Shown here: positions 18,431 to 24,957 of the stretch, piece by piece
Layout of the letters: each line of letters starts with the position of its first letter
Numbering within the stretch: the stretch's first letter is position 1
Assembly (NCBI RefSeq): GCF_949769195.1
Contig: NZ_OX458333.1
Coordinates: forward strand, 4,312,001-4,376,000
Reading direction: 5' to 3'
Length of the DNA stretch: 64,000 nt
From: Methylocaldum szegediense
GTDB lineage: Bacteria; Pseudomonadota; Gammaproteobacteria; Methylococcales; Methylococcaceae
The notes under the pieces: model-generated
What the model saw: the letters and a program-made list of their open reading frames with translations, nothing else
What the model was told of the DNA's origin: nothing
Database searches by the model: none
Program-made: the position numbers and the translations under genes

Positions 18431-19375
18431 TCATGTCAAGCTGCCGATTGCGAGCCGTGAAGGATCGAAGCTGGTGTTGTGGCGATACAGAGAAAACGCA
18501 ATGCGCGCGATCTTGCGGGCGATCACGACCAGTGCAGCGGTGCTCGAAAGCCCTTTACCTCGGTAGTACTCATACCACGGTTTCCAGAGTTTGGATTTGC
18601 TGGCGGATGAAGCGGCGTTGTAGAGCAATCGTCGCAACTCGCTCGGTCCGCGCTTGGACAAACGCCGACGCCCCACCCGCCGGCCCGAGTCCTTAGGGCG
18701 TGGGTCGAGACCGAGGAAGGCGATGAAGGCATCACCGTGAGTAAACGGTACCCGCTCGAGGAGACTGAGCAAGCCTGCAGCGACCAAAGGGCCGACGCCG
18801 ACGATGGTTTGCAAGCGCCGGTAAGCAGCTTGACGCTCGGGCTGCAGCGTCATCAAGCGTTTGAGTTCCGCATCGATGCGGGCGATCAACTGATCCAGGT
18901 GCTGCAGGAGAGCGTTCAGGTCCGCCTGAAAATCAGCCACCCCCTGCAGGGTCTGTCGGAGTGTTCCCTGAACGGTGACCAGCTTGGCGCGCCGTTGGAT
19001 GAGCCGCGTCAGGCGGCGCTGCTCGGCGGTGGGGGGCGTATAGGGGATCAAGTGCGGGTGTTCATGCGCGACCAAACGGGCGATCAAACGGGCATCCACC
19101 CGATCGGTCTTGCCCCGTTGTCCCATCGCTTTCGCGTAATAGCGGGTATCCTTGGGATTCAACAGCAACACGGTGAAGCCGTGGGCATGGGCCAGATCGG
19201 CGAGCCTTTCGTGATAGCTGCCCGTGGCTTCGAGGCCGAGGCGGCTGCCCGGAGGCAAGGTGTTGAGCCAAGCGAGGAGTGCGTTCTTCTCGTTGGGGAG
19301 GGACTTCACCGGCCAGGTGCCTTCAGCACAGGCGACAACGATCTCAGTTTTGGCGACATCGACACCGATGTTCAA
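18431..19375 (-). CDS. IS110-family DEDD recombinase (transposase)
   Basis: A 314-residue transposase with the RuvC-like DEDD domain at the N-terminus (Asp6 in MNIGVDVAKTEIVV, Glu49 in LGLEATGSYH, and Asp91/Asp94 in GKTDRVDARLIAR) and the C-terminal Transposase_20 domain (QTIVGVGPLVAAGLLSLL; then FIAFLGLDPRPKDSGRR, SKRGPSELRRLLYNAASSAS). The serine-rich NAASSAS region is where the family places its catalytic serine. The frame is intact and full length, so the element may be active. The start codon appears to be TTG (complement of 19373-19375); no upstream ATG is in frame. The protein should act with a bridge RNA encoded in the 5' noncoding end. Confidence 0.9.
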   Translation of the reverse strand: MNIGVDVAKTEIVVACAEGTWPVKSLPNEKNALLAWLNTLPPGSRLGLEATGSYHERLADLAHAHGFTVLLLNPKDTRYYAKAMGQRGKTDRVDARLIARLVAHEHPHLIPYTPPTAEQRRLTRLIQRRAKLVTVQGTLRQTLQGVADFQADLNALLQHLDQLIARIDAELKRLMTLQPERQAAYRRLQTIVGVGPLVAAGLLSLLERVPFTHGDAFIAFLGLDPRPKDSGRRVGRRRLSKRGPSELRRLLYNAASSASKSKLWKPWYEYYRGKGLSSTAALVVIARKIARIAFSLYRHNTSFDPSRLAIGSLT

Positions 19376-19626
19376 AACGGTTGACAGGACAGGTCTCCGA
19401 TCCGGTACCGTGATAGTGCTGGGTGGACGCGCACGGTCGTCAGCTTGCGTCCAAATCGGCGGTCGTCTCAGGAGCTTGGGGCGCCGCTGGATTCCTCATC
19501 GACGATCAATGCGCGGGTGGGAGAAAACTCAGTGAAGTCTGTCCACTCAAGATGGCAGATGCAAGCCGAGGTCTCTCCACCCCAGCTCTTCCCAGTATGC
19601 AGGAAAAGCCGTTAAAACCATACAAG
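19376..19626 (-). ncRNA. Candidate bridge RNA region of the IS110 element
   Basis: IS110-group elements encode a structured bridge RNA in the noncoding end upstream of the recombinase; this 251-nt end has that position and size. Read on the minus strand it contains several possible stems, for example GGACGC...GCGTCC (complement of about 19427-19453). Two stretches could act as target guides: CTCCTGAG (complement of 19467-19474), which is complementary to the CTCAGGAG found at the target core in the uninterrupted repeat, and GGACAGACT (complement of 19536-19544), which resembles the target CGACAGGCT, with CTGAG (complement of 19528-19532) nearby. The location is known family biology; the exact RNA ends and guides are inference. 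Confidence 0.55.
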
Positions 19627-19670
19627 CCTGTCGAAGGGCGTGAACGGAATCAACTTGTTCAGAGTTTCCT

Positions 19671-19738
19671 TAAGGAACCGGCACGGAGGAGAAAAGGACA
19701 GTGTTCCCTTTCTTAATCAAAACACCAAAGCCTGACCC
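19671..19738. repeat. Short dispersed repeat, copy A (GCACGGAGGAGAAAAGGA...)
   Basis: TAAGGAACCGGCACGGAGGA followed by GAAAAGGA, a TTCC/TTTC stretch, TAATCAAAA and CCAAAGCCTGACCC. The same order of words recurs at 20777-20844 with scattered substitutions. It directly abuts the right end of MITE copy A and could be the old upstream region of the vapBC locus. No function is recognised. Confidence 0.65.
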
Positions 19739-19773
19739 GCTTACTCTGTTCGTAACGAAAGTAAAGCCATATC

Positions 19774-19869
19774 GTCACCCCGGCACGGAATGCCGGGGCC
19801 CAGGTTACAGGGATGTAGACGCCTCGCCATCCTTGGCCTCTGGATTCCGGCAATCCCTGCCGGAATGAC
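19774..19869. repeat. Palindromic dispersed repeat, copy 2 (centre inverted)
   Basis: The left arm starts GTCACCCCGGCACGGAATGC (19774) and the right arm ends CAATCCCTGCCGGAATGAC (19869), the same polarity as copy 1 at 15796. The centre (GTTACAGGGATGTAGACGCC and so on) matches the reverse complement of the centre of copy 1, not its forward strand. It sits just downstream of the PIN toxin gene at 19913. Confidence 0.85.
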
Positions 19870-19912
19870 GGGTGACACTGGCATTTCTTTCTTGACGCAC
19901 TGTATATCAAAC

Positions 19913-20299
19913 TCAAACGAAAACAACCGTATCGCTATAGCGTGTCACAGTCCGATCATGCGTCACCAGCCGCATGGGTTCAGTGAGTGCCTGGGCGATA
20001 AGAATGCGGTCGAAGGGATCGTTGTGAATAGCGGGCAGGGATTCCACCGCAGTTGCGTGGATGCCCAGAATGGGCAATTGCAGGTAACCCGCGCATTCGA
20101 AAAGCTCCGCGGCACGGGCGCCCGATACGGGCATGTCGCCGCGTCCGAGTTGATGTTTGATGGCGATCTCCCAGAGCGAAGCCACGCTGACATGTATTTC
20201 ACAGTTTGGATCCAAAATCAGGCGGCGTGCTTTTTCGGTCAGGCGGGGATCGTCCGTCAATGCCCACAAGGCTACCTGGGTGTCAAGCAAGAGGCGCAT
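19913..20299 (-). CDS. PIN-domain toxin (VapC family, type II TA)
   Basis: A 128-residue PIN ribonuclease. It begins MRLLLDTQVALWALTDDPRL with Asp6, has Glu44 in ASLWEIAIKHQLGRGD, Asp97 in HNDPFDRILIAQALTEP and Asp115 in LVTHDRTVTRY, the standard acidic quartet. This sub-branch (LLLDTQVALWAL...) is normally paired with a Phd-fold antitoxin, and one is encoded upstream with a 17-nt overlap. The longer open frame upstream of 20299 would run through the antitoxin gene and is rejected. It is unrelated in detail to the VapC at 17690. Confidence 0.93.
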   Translation of the reverse strand: MRLLLDTQVALWALTDDPRLTEKARRLILDPNCEIHVSVASLWEIAIKHQLGRGDMPVSGARAAELFECAGYLQLPILGIHATAVESLPAIHNDPFDRILIAQALTEPMRLVTHDRTVTRYSDTVVFV

Positions 20300-20546
20300 C
20301 GTCGGATGTCTCGCCGTTGAACCACCGAGCGATCTCTTGATTGCTTTGATCGATGTCCTCGGGGATGGTGAATTCGCCTTTGGCAATTCCAATACGGCGC
20401 GAAGTTTCCGCCTTGGCGATAGGAACGACGCGGGCGACCGGTTTGCCATTGCGGGAGATCACAAACTCGTTTTCCTTGCCGGAAGCAATCTGGTCGATCA
20501 GCTTGGAGAAATGGGTTTTCGCTTCGAAGAGATTAATGGTTTGCAT
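20283..20546 (-). CDS. Phd/YefM-family antitoxin
   Basis: An 87-residue antitoxin. The N-terminal Phd fold reads MQTINLFEAKTHFSKLIDQI, then SGKENEFVISRNGKPVARVVP; the C-terminal part (FTIPEDIDQSNQEIARWF) should be the toxin-neutralising tail. It overlaps the PIN toxin start by 17 nt, so translation is coupled. Phd antitoxins bind their own operator and autorepress; an operator would lie just right of 20546. Confidence 0.92.
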   Translation of the reverse strand: MQTINLFEAKTHFSKLIDQIASGKENEFVISRNGKPVARVVPIAKAETSRRIGIAKGEFTIPEDIDQSNQEIARWFNGETSDDAPLA

Positions 20547-20590
20547 AGTCGAACCTTCAAAAAACAGACCAACCTAGTTTAGTCTCTTTT

Positions 20591-20756
20591 GGCATGAGTT
20601 GATAGGGTGTCTTTGGATGACAGAAGTGGTGACTGCTCAACTAGTCCCGCAGACGCTCGAAATCTTCGTCTCTTCGCGCCTTCTGTGATACTTCCTGGTA
20701 GATCAGGCTTACACAGTCCGTAGGGCACACTATTTTCCAGTATTCGAAGACAGATA
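20591..20756 (-). pseudogene. Decayed internal fragment of a vapC gene
   Basis: This stretch aligns with 17870-18035 inside the intact vapC: shared words include GTTGATAG, GTGTCTTTGG, GACTGCTCAA, GACGCTCGAAATCTTCGTCT and ACTTCCTGGTAGATCAGGCT. On the minus strand a readable piece gives SLIYQEVSQKARRDEDFERL. Indels break the frame and both ends of the gene are missing. It ends next to repeat copy B at 20777, as intact vapBC lies next to repeat copy A, which suggests an old segmental duplication. Confidence 0.8.
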
Positions 20757-20776
20757 CGGACTGCGTGCTTTTTATG

Positions 20777-20844
20777 TAAGGAAGCTGCACGGAGGAGAAA
20801 AGGAGTGCGTTCCTTTTCGTAATCAAAATACCAAAGCCTGACCC
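20777..20844. repeat. Short dispersed repeat, copy B
   Basis: TAAGGAAGCTGCACGGAGGA, GAAAAGGA, TTCCTTTTCGTAATCAAAA and CCAAAGCCTGACCC, matching 19671-19738. A second CAAAGCCTGACCCAGTTT unit follows immediately (about 20853-20871), a short tandem duplication. No gene is seen between here and the fliC promoter at 21178. Confidence 0.65.
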
Positions 20845-21177
20845 AGTTTTCACCAAAGCCTGACCCAGTTTCAGTTTTAGACCCAGTTTTTTCATTCGGT
20901 CGGCTTGCTCCGGCCCATTTCCTTATTCCGCGGTGTTATCCCCGTAACCGCAATTCGGGCAGCATGGTCCATCGTGCCGATGACGATAGTCGTGCGCCTT
21001 CAAACACCTCGTAAAGCGTCTCGTTGCGCCGTGCGTAGGCGGCGATGGGGCGAGGCGGCCTATTTGGGGTACGGCGATATCCAAGGCCGACGGCAATATC
21101 CTGAGAGTTCATCTTCTCGAGAAACCTCGAGAAATCGAAGGCTTGCGAGCAACAATGCAATTTTTTTGGCTGCTCGC
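20845..21177. other. 333-bp stretch without a supported gene
   Basis: This lies between repeat copy B and the fliC promoter. A 58-codon minus-strand frame at 20936-21112 (starting MNSQDIAVGLGYRR) is the only notable open frame; I do not recognise it, and its ribosome binding site is weak. No RNA gene or further repeat is apparent. Confidence 0.4.
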
Positions 21178-21204
21178 TAAATTTTGTCCAACGGATGCCG
21201 ATTA
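21178..21204 (+). promoter_or_regulatory. Sigma-28 (FliA) promoter of fliC
   Basis: TAAATTTT (21178-21185), an 11-nt spacer, then GCCGATTA (21197-21204) matches the flagellar class III consensus TAAA(GTTT)-N11-GCCGATAA with only small deviations. It lies 65 nt upstream of the fliC ATG in the correct orientation, so the filament gene should be FliA dependent. Confidence 0.85.
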
Positions 21205-21269
21205 CTAAGTCAGACGGATTAATCAGTCTGCTTGACGATCGTAAAAACCTGAAAAGAGGAGCGACGAAC

Positions 21270-22115
21270 ATGACCAGCGTAATCAACACCAACATGGCAT
21301 CCATCAATGCTCAGCGCAGCCTGAGCAAAACCACGTATGCAATGCAAACCGCCATGGAGCGTTTGTCTTCCGGACTGCGTGTGAACAGCGCAAAGGACGA
21401 TGCGGCGGGGCTCGCCATTGCCGATGGCATGACCTCTCAAATCCGTGGCATGACCGTGGCGATGCGCAATGCCAATGACGGTATTTCCATGGCGCAAACG
21501 GCGGAAGGGGCGATGGGCAACATCACCGATCTGCTGCAGCGGATGCGCGATCTGGCTGTTCAGGCAAGGAACTTCGGTGCCGTATCATCCGGTGATAGGC
21601 AAAAGCTGCAAACGGAATTCAAGCAACTCGGTGATGAAATTAAACGCATCATCGACAATACCGAATTTAATGGTAAAAAAATATTGGCTGGGAGCTTATC
21701 GAAAACGAACTTTCAGGTTGGTGCAAATACAGACCCCACAAACCAGATTTCAATAACGGTAAGTAACCTCAATACGGTGTCCGGCTTATCGGCTGTTATT
21801 GCGGGCAGTGTCTTAATCAGTGCATCTACGTCGGCGGTTGTTGGTTCTGCCATCGATATACTTGATAAAGCCATCAAGTCCATTGACGACGGTCGATCCA
21901 AGTTGGGCGCCGCTCAAAACCGCTTCATGGCGACTATCTCTTACCTGCAATTAGCGATCGAAAACCAGCAGGCCGCCCGTTCGCGCATCATGGATGCCGA
22001 TTTTGCCACGGAAACTTCAAACCTGGCTCGTGCACAGATTCTCCAGCAGGCGGGCACGGCTATGCTGGCCCAGGCTAACCAGGCGCCGCAGGCCGTACTC
22101 GGATTACTGAGGTAA
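21270..22115 (+). CDS. fliC: Flagellin
   Basis: The subunit of the flagellar filament, exported through the flagellar type III system and polymerised outside the cell. The 281 residues have the conserved D0/D1 N-terminus (MTSVINTNMASINAQRSLSK, LSSGLRVNSAKDDAAGLAIA) and C-terminus (RFMATISYLQLAIENQQAAR, then NLARAQILQQAGTAMLAQAN, ending QAVLGLLR). The central variable domain is very short, about 60 residues, with a Ser/Thr-rich patch (SGLSAVIAGSVLISASTSAV) that offers candidate O-glycosylation sites. The ATG at 21270 has AGAGGA 9 nt upstream. FlaG, FliD, FliS and FliT follow, and a Maf glycosyltransferase and legionaminic acid cluster lie downstream. Confidence 0.96.
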   Translation: MTSVINTNMASINAQRSLSKTTYAMQTAMERLSSGLRVNSAKDDAAGLAIADGMTSQIRGMTVAMRNANDGISMAQTAEGAMGNITDLLQRMRDLAVQARNFGAVSSGDRQKLQTEFKQLGDEIKRIIDNTEFNGKKILAGSLSKTNFQVGANTDPTNQISITVSNLNTVSGLSAVIAGSVLISASTSAVVGSAIDILDKAIKSIDDGRSKLGAAQNRFMATISYLQLAIENQQAARSRIMDADFATETSNLARAQILQQAGTAMLAQANQAPQAVLGLLR

Positions 22116-22127
22116 TCTGGCTGATTG

Positions 22128-22159
22128 GACGTAGGCAGATAGTCATCTGCCTGCGTCCG
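22128..22159 (+). terminator. Stem-loop between fliC and flaG
   Basis: GGACGTAGGCAGAT (22128-22141), loop AGTC, then ATCTGCCTGCGTCC (22146-22159) forms a 14-bp stem with one G.U pair, 12 nt after the fliC stop. There is no T run, so it may stabilise the abundant fliC mRNA 3' end or attenuate read-through into flaG rather than act as a full intrinsic terminator. Confidence 0.7.
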
Positions 22160-22179
22160 TTGCAGATGAGGAGACCGCA

Positions 22180-22587
22180 ATGATTAACGGCGTAACATCT
22201 TCTATAAAACCGCAGGCACCGCCTGCTTTTGCCAATGAGTCGGCGAAGCCGGTACCGGCGAATGAAAGTGCGGTCGTCCAGAATGTCGCCCGCACGGTTA
22301 CTTCGGGCGCGCAGACCTCATCCTTGGAGCGCGATGCAGCGGATCAGAATGTTTCGCCGGAGGAACTCAAGCGTGTGGTTGTCCACGCCAATGCCTTCAT
22401 TCAGTTGGTTCAGCGGAACCTGGAGTTTTCAGTCGATCAAGACACCCAGACGATGGTAATGAAGGTGGTGGACAGGGATAGCGGCGAGGTGGTGCGGCAA
22501 ATTCCGCCCGAGGAAGTATTGTCCATGCTCAAGCAGTTAAACGAAGTGGGCAGCAAGATCGGCTTTCTTTTCAAAAATTCCGCTTGA
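22180..22587 (+). CDS. flaG: FlaG family flagellar protein
   Basis: A 135-residue FlaG protein, which influences filament length in several polar-flagellated bacteria. The N-terminal half is low-complexity (KPQAPPAFANESAKPVP...), and the C-terminal FlaG domain carries the conserved LEFSVDQDTQTMVMKVVD and SGEVVRQIPPEEVLSML motifs (about residues 88-122). It lies between fliC and fliD, its usual place. A purine-rich GAGGAG precedes the ATG. Confidence 0.92.
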   Translation: MINGVTSSIKPQAPPAFANESAKPVPANESAVVQNVARTVTSGAQTSSLERDAADQNVSPEELKRVVVHANAFIQLVQRNLEFSVDQDTQTMVMKVVDRDSGEVVRQIPPEEVLSMLKQLNEVGSKIGFLFKNSA

Positions 22588-22604
22588 TTCTAAAAGGTGG
22601 TGTT

Positions 22605-23990
22605 ATGGCTATCACATCTTCCGGGATAGGCAGCGGGTTGGACATCAATAGCTTGGTAAAGCAACTGGTGGCTGCCGAAGGGAAGGCTGCAAAGGACTTG
22701 CTGGACAGACGTGAATCCGTGGCCAAAGATCGTTTATCCGCCTTGGGTAGCCTCAAAGGCGCGCTTTCCAGCTTCAAGAGCGTAGTGAACAAGTTGAAAA
22801 ACAGCGACTTGTTCAAGACGCATGCGGCTACTTCCTCAAATGAATCGATCTTGTCGGTAAGCGCGGCCGCTTCGGCGGCGGTCGGTACTTATTCGATATC
22901 GGTAGAGCGCTTGGCGCAAGCACACCAATTGGTTTCGGGCGGGAGCGGCTTCGCCAACTCCAGCGCGGTCGTGGGGACTGGTACGTTGACCATTCAGCTG
23001 GGCGCTGACTCGAGCAATGCGTTTTCGGTCGCGATAGGCCCCGAAAAAAATTCGTTGGCGGGTATCCGGGACGCCATCAATGCGGCGCCTGATAATAAAG
23101 GTGTAACCGCATCGATTATCAATGTGGACGATGGAGTCGGCGGAACGGTTTCGCGTCTCGTATTGACCTCGAATAACACGGGAACCACGAACGAGCTGAC
23201 GGTCACGGCCTCCGACGACGATGGGAATAATACGGACGCCACGGGGCTCTCCCAGTTGATCTCGAGCAATATGCTCGAAACGTCCGTGGCTCAGGACGCG
23301 CTGGTCAAGATAAATGGCTTCGATGTCACCCGACCGAGCAATACCATCACCGATGCCGTTGACGGGTTGACGCTGAATTTGAAGGCGGCTTCTCCGGGAA
23401 CGCCCGTCAGTGTGGGGGTGAGTCTCGATAAGAGCGCGATTTCGAAAACTGTCGGCGAGTTCGTGGATGCCTACAACAAGCTTGGCTCGGTGATCAGGAG
23501 CCTCGGAAGCTACGATGCCCAATCCAAAGAGGCGGGATCGTTGCTCGGCGACTCCATGTTGCGGAATCTTCAGAGCCAACTGCGCAGCGACATGGGCAAT
23601 CCGGTGACCACCGCGACGGGGGAATACAATACCCTGCAGATGATAGGGGTGGAAATCGACGCCTCGGGGGTTATGTCGCTCAAGCAAGACAAGTTAGAGG
23701 CTGCGTTGGCCGTCAATGTAAGTACGGTCGCCAGTGTTTTTGCCTCCAGCGACGGCGTTGCGATGCGATTGGACAGCCGGATAACGTCTTACGTGCAGTC
23801 GGGGGGATCTCTGGACAGCCGTACTCAAAGCTTAAACGGAACACTTCGCGAGATCAGCAATGCCAGGGAAGCGCAGCAGTTGCGATTGGACAAGCTGGAG
23901 GCGAGTCTACTCAAACAATTCAATGCAATGGATGCGATGGTGGCGCAGTTTAACGCAACCGGTGCGTTTCTGGCCCAACGGTTCAAATAA
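22605..23990 (+). CDS. fliD: Flagellar hook-associated protein 2 (filament cap)
   Basis: FliD forms the cap at the tip of the flagellum that guides flagellin insertion. The 461 residues begin MAITSSGIGSGLDINSLVKQ, the canonical FliD N-terminus, followed by SLKGALSSFKSVVNKLKNSD; the C-terminal domain contains FVDAYNKLGSVIRSLGSY, GSLLGDSMLRNLQSQLRSDM and a final coiled region ending QFNATGAFLAQRFK. The ATG at 22605 has AAGGTGG just upstream; the frame open to 22584 would start with TTG and is not favoured. The gene is in the fliC-flaG-fliD-fliS-fliT cluster. Confidence 0.96.
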   Translation: MAITSSGIGSGLDINSLVKQLVAAEGKAAKDLLDRRESVAKDRLSALGSLKGALSSFKSVVNKLKNSDLFKTHAATSSNESILSVSAAASAAVGTYSISVERLAQAHQLVSGGSGFANSSAVVGTGTLTIQLGADSSNAFSVAIGPEKNSLAGIRDAINAAPDNKGVTASIINVDDGVGGTVSRLVLTSNNTGTTNELTVTASDDDGNNTDATGLSQLISSNMLETSVAQDALVKINGFDVTRPSNTITDAVDGLTLNLKAASPGTPVSVGVSLDKSAISKTVGEFVDAYNKLGSVIRSLGSYDAQSKEAGSLLGDSMLRNLQSQLRSDMGNPVTTATGEYNTLQMIGVEIDASGVMSLKQDKLEAALAVNVSTVASVFASSDGVAMRLDSRITSYVQSGGSLDSRTQSLNGTLREISNAREAQQLRLDKLEASLLKQFNAMDAMVAQFNATGAFLAQRFK

Positions 23991-24049
23991 CCGAGATGCT
24001 CGTACCAATCTCACAGCGTGGTTGAATAGACATTAGATAGAGAATCGTC

Positions 24050-24463
24050 ATGAATGCGTACGCGCGAAGACAATTTGTAAACGAATACGCCAATGTGAAT
24101 GCGCAAGCCGGCATCAACGATGCCTCTCCGCATCGCCTGATTCAAATGCTGATGGAAGGTTTTCTAGCGCGCGTCAATACGGCCAAGGGAGCGATGAAAT
24201 ATGGGAATGTTACGGTGAAAGGAGAGAATATTTCCAAGGCTATCGCCATCGTAGGCGGACTGGAGGAAGGGCTGGACATGGAGAAAGGAGGAGAGTTGGC
24301 GCAGAATCTTCGCAATATGTATCACTATATTCGGAGCCGCTTATTGGTGGCCAATAAAGAAAACCAGCCCCAGATATTGGATGAAGTTGCCGGACTCATG
24401 CGGGAAATCAAGAGTGCGTGGGATGCCATTCCAAACGAACTGCACCATATGCGCCACGGCTGA
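24050..24463 (+). CDS. fliS: Flagellin chaperone FliS
   Basis: FliS binds the C-terminus of newly made flagellin and prevents premature polymerisation in the cytoplasm. The 137 residues show the family pattern: ASPHRLIQMLMEGFLARVNT (about residues 25-44), ISKAIAIVGGLEEGLDMEKG (about 60-79), and LRNMYHYIRSRLLVANKENQ (about 85-104). It is followed by the fliT-like gene after 2 nt. Confidence 0.95.
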   Translation: MNAYARRQFVNEYANVNAQAGINDASPHRLIQMLMEGFLARVNTAKGAMKYGNVTVKGENISKAIAIVGGLEEGLDMEKGGELAQNLRNMYHYIRSRLLVANKENQPQILDEVAGLMREIKSAWDAIPNELHHMRHG

Positions 24464-24465
24464 CT

Positions 24466-24789
24466 ATGGACGTGTTGTGCAAAATTCAATCGCTGCTGGC
24501 GCAAACCCTGGAACTTCGCAAACTTGTCGAAGCGGACGGCGACGAATCACTGGCACGCCTAGAGGCGTTGCTTAGGAGTCGCCAAATTTCGCTCGAAAGT
24601 TTTTTTTCGAAACCAGCCGCCAAGGAATCAGAAGCAGCGGTTAGGGAGATGATCGAAACTATCCTGACGGTCGACGCTGAGTCTACCCGCCTGCTTGAAA
24701 TGAAGAAACGCGCAATCGGCGAACAACTCGGCCGTATGCATCAAGGCAAGCAGGCTGTGCTCATGTACGACGAAAATGACCGGCTATAA
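24466..24789 (+). CDS. fliT: FliT-like flagellar export chaperone
   Basis: A 107-residue, mostly helical protein that starts at the ATG two nucleotides after the fliS stop codon. The pattern is weak but fits FliT: an N-terminal helix (MDVLCKIQSLLAQTLELRKL), a middle segment resembling LEALLRSRQISLESFF, and a C-terminal IETILTVDAESTRLLEMKKR region. FliT is the chaperone of FliD and in some bacteria restrains FlhDC. The assignment rests largely on position after fliS; it could instead be an unrelated small flagellar protein. Confidence 0.7.
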   Translation: MDVLCKIQSLLAQTLELRKLVEADGDESLARLEALLRSRQISLESFFSKPAAKESEAAVREMIETILTVDAESTRLLEMKKRAIGEQLGRMHQGKQAVLMYDENDRL

Positions 24790-24841
24790 ATCATCGGGAT
24801 TTTCGCAGTCTGCTCAATTTTTTCGGCTTGCGGCGGTGCAC

Positions 24842-24957
24842 TTAAGGAATCTCTGAATAGGCCCTCTCCGCTGGGAGAGGGTTGGGTGAGGGCCTTTTAG
24901 ATCAATCAGTTGCACAGATCGCTTTTCCCATTGGAGACTTAATCAGAGCTTCCTTAA
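24842..24957. repeat. TTAA-flanked MITE-like element, short copy (116 bp)
   Basis: The left end TTAAGGAATCTCTGAATAGG and the right end CTTAATCAGAGCTTCCTTAA (24938-24957) are inverted repeats bounded by TTAA. The centre carries a GC-rich hairpin, CCCTCTCC-GCTG-GGAGAGGG, followed by GTGAGGGCCTTTT, which could also terminate the flagellar transcript. Its right TTAA is shared with the left end of the next element. Confidence 0.75.

Larger units (their letters stand above)
18421..19626 (-). mobile_element. IS110-family insertion sequence (about 1206 bp)
   Basis: The limits follow from the host repeat: the left host sequence ends ...CTCTTCTGAG at 18420, the right host sequence resumes CCTGTCGAAGGGCG at 19627, and the uninterrupted copy near 25406 reads CTCTCCTGAGCCCGTCGAAG. 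An AG (CT on the transposase strand) is present at both junctions and is the likely core dinucleotide. In transposase orientation the element has a 251-nt 5' noncoding end and only about 10 nt after the stop codon, the layout of the IS110 group. There are no long terminal inverted repeats, but joined ends would give AACCATA-N8-TATGGTT around the core. Confidence 0.8.
18281..19673. repeat. TTAA-flanked MITE-like element, copy A (interrupted by IS110)
   Basis: The left end reads TTAAGGAAGCTCTGATTAAG (18281-18300), the right end is CAGAGTTTCCTTAA (19660-19673). They are imperfect inverted repeats bounded by TTAA on both sides. Inside the left half are CCTTCGACAAGCTCAGGACAGG-type words and the segment GGTAACCTATTGATTCCGTT. 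The right part resumes at 19627 (CCTGTCGAAGGGCGTGAACG) after a 1206-bp IS110 insertion. Without the insertion the element would be about 187 bp. No coding capacity is seen. Compare copies at 24842-24957 and 24954-25467 and the degenerate one at 38563-38672. Confidence 0.75.

Noticed and set aside
20936-21112. 58-codon minus-strand frame beginning MNSQDIAVGLGYRR
   Set aside because: The start vaguely recalls FlhB-like C-termini, but the rest does not fit, and the ribosome binding site is weak.
22836-23687. Minus-strand frame of 283 codons opposite fliD
   Set aside because: fliD is intact and recognisable; the antisense product is Arg-rich with no known motif.
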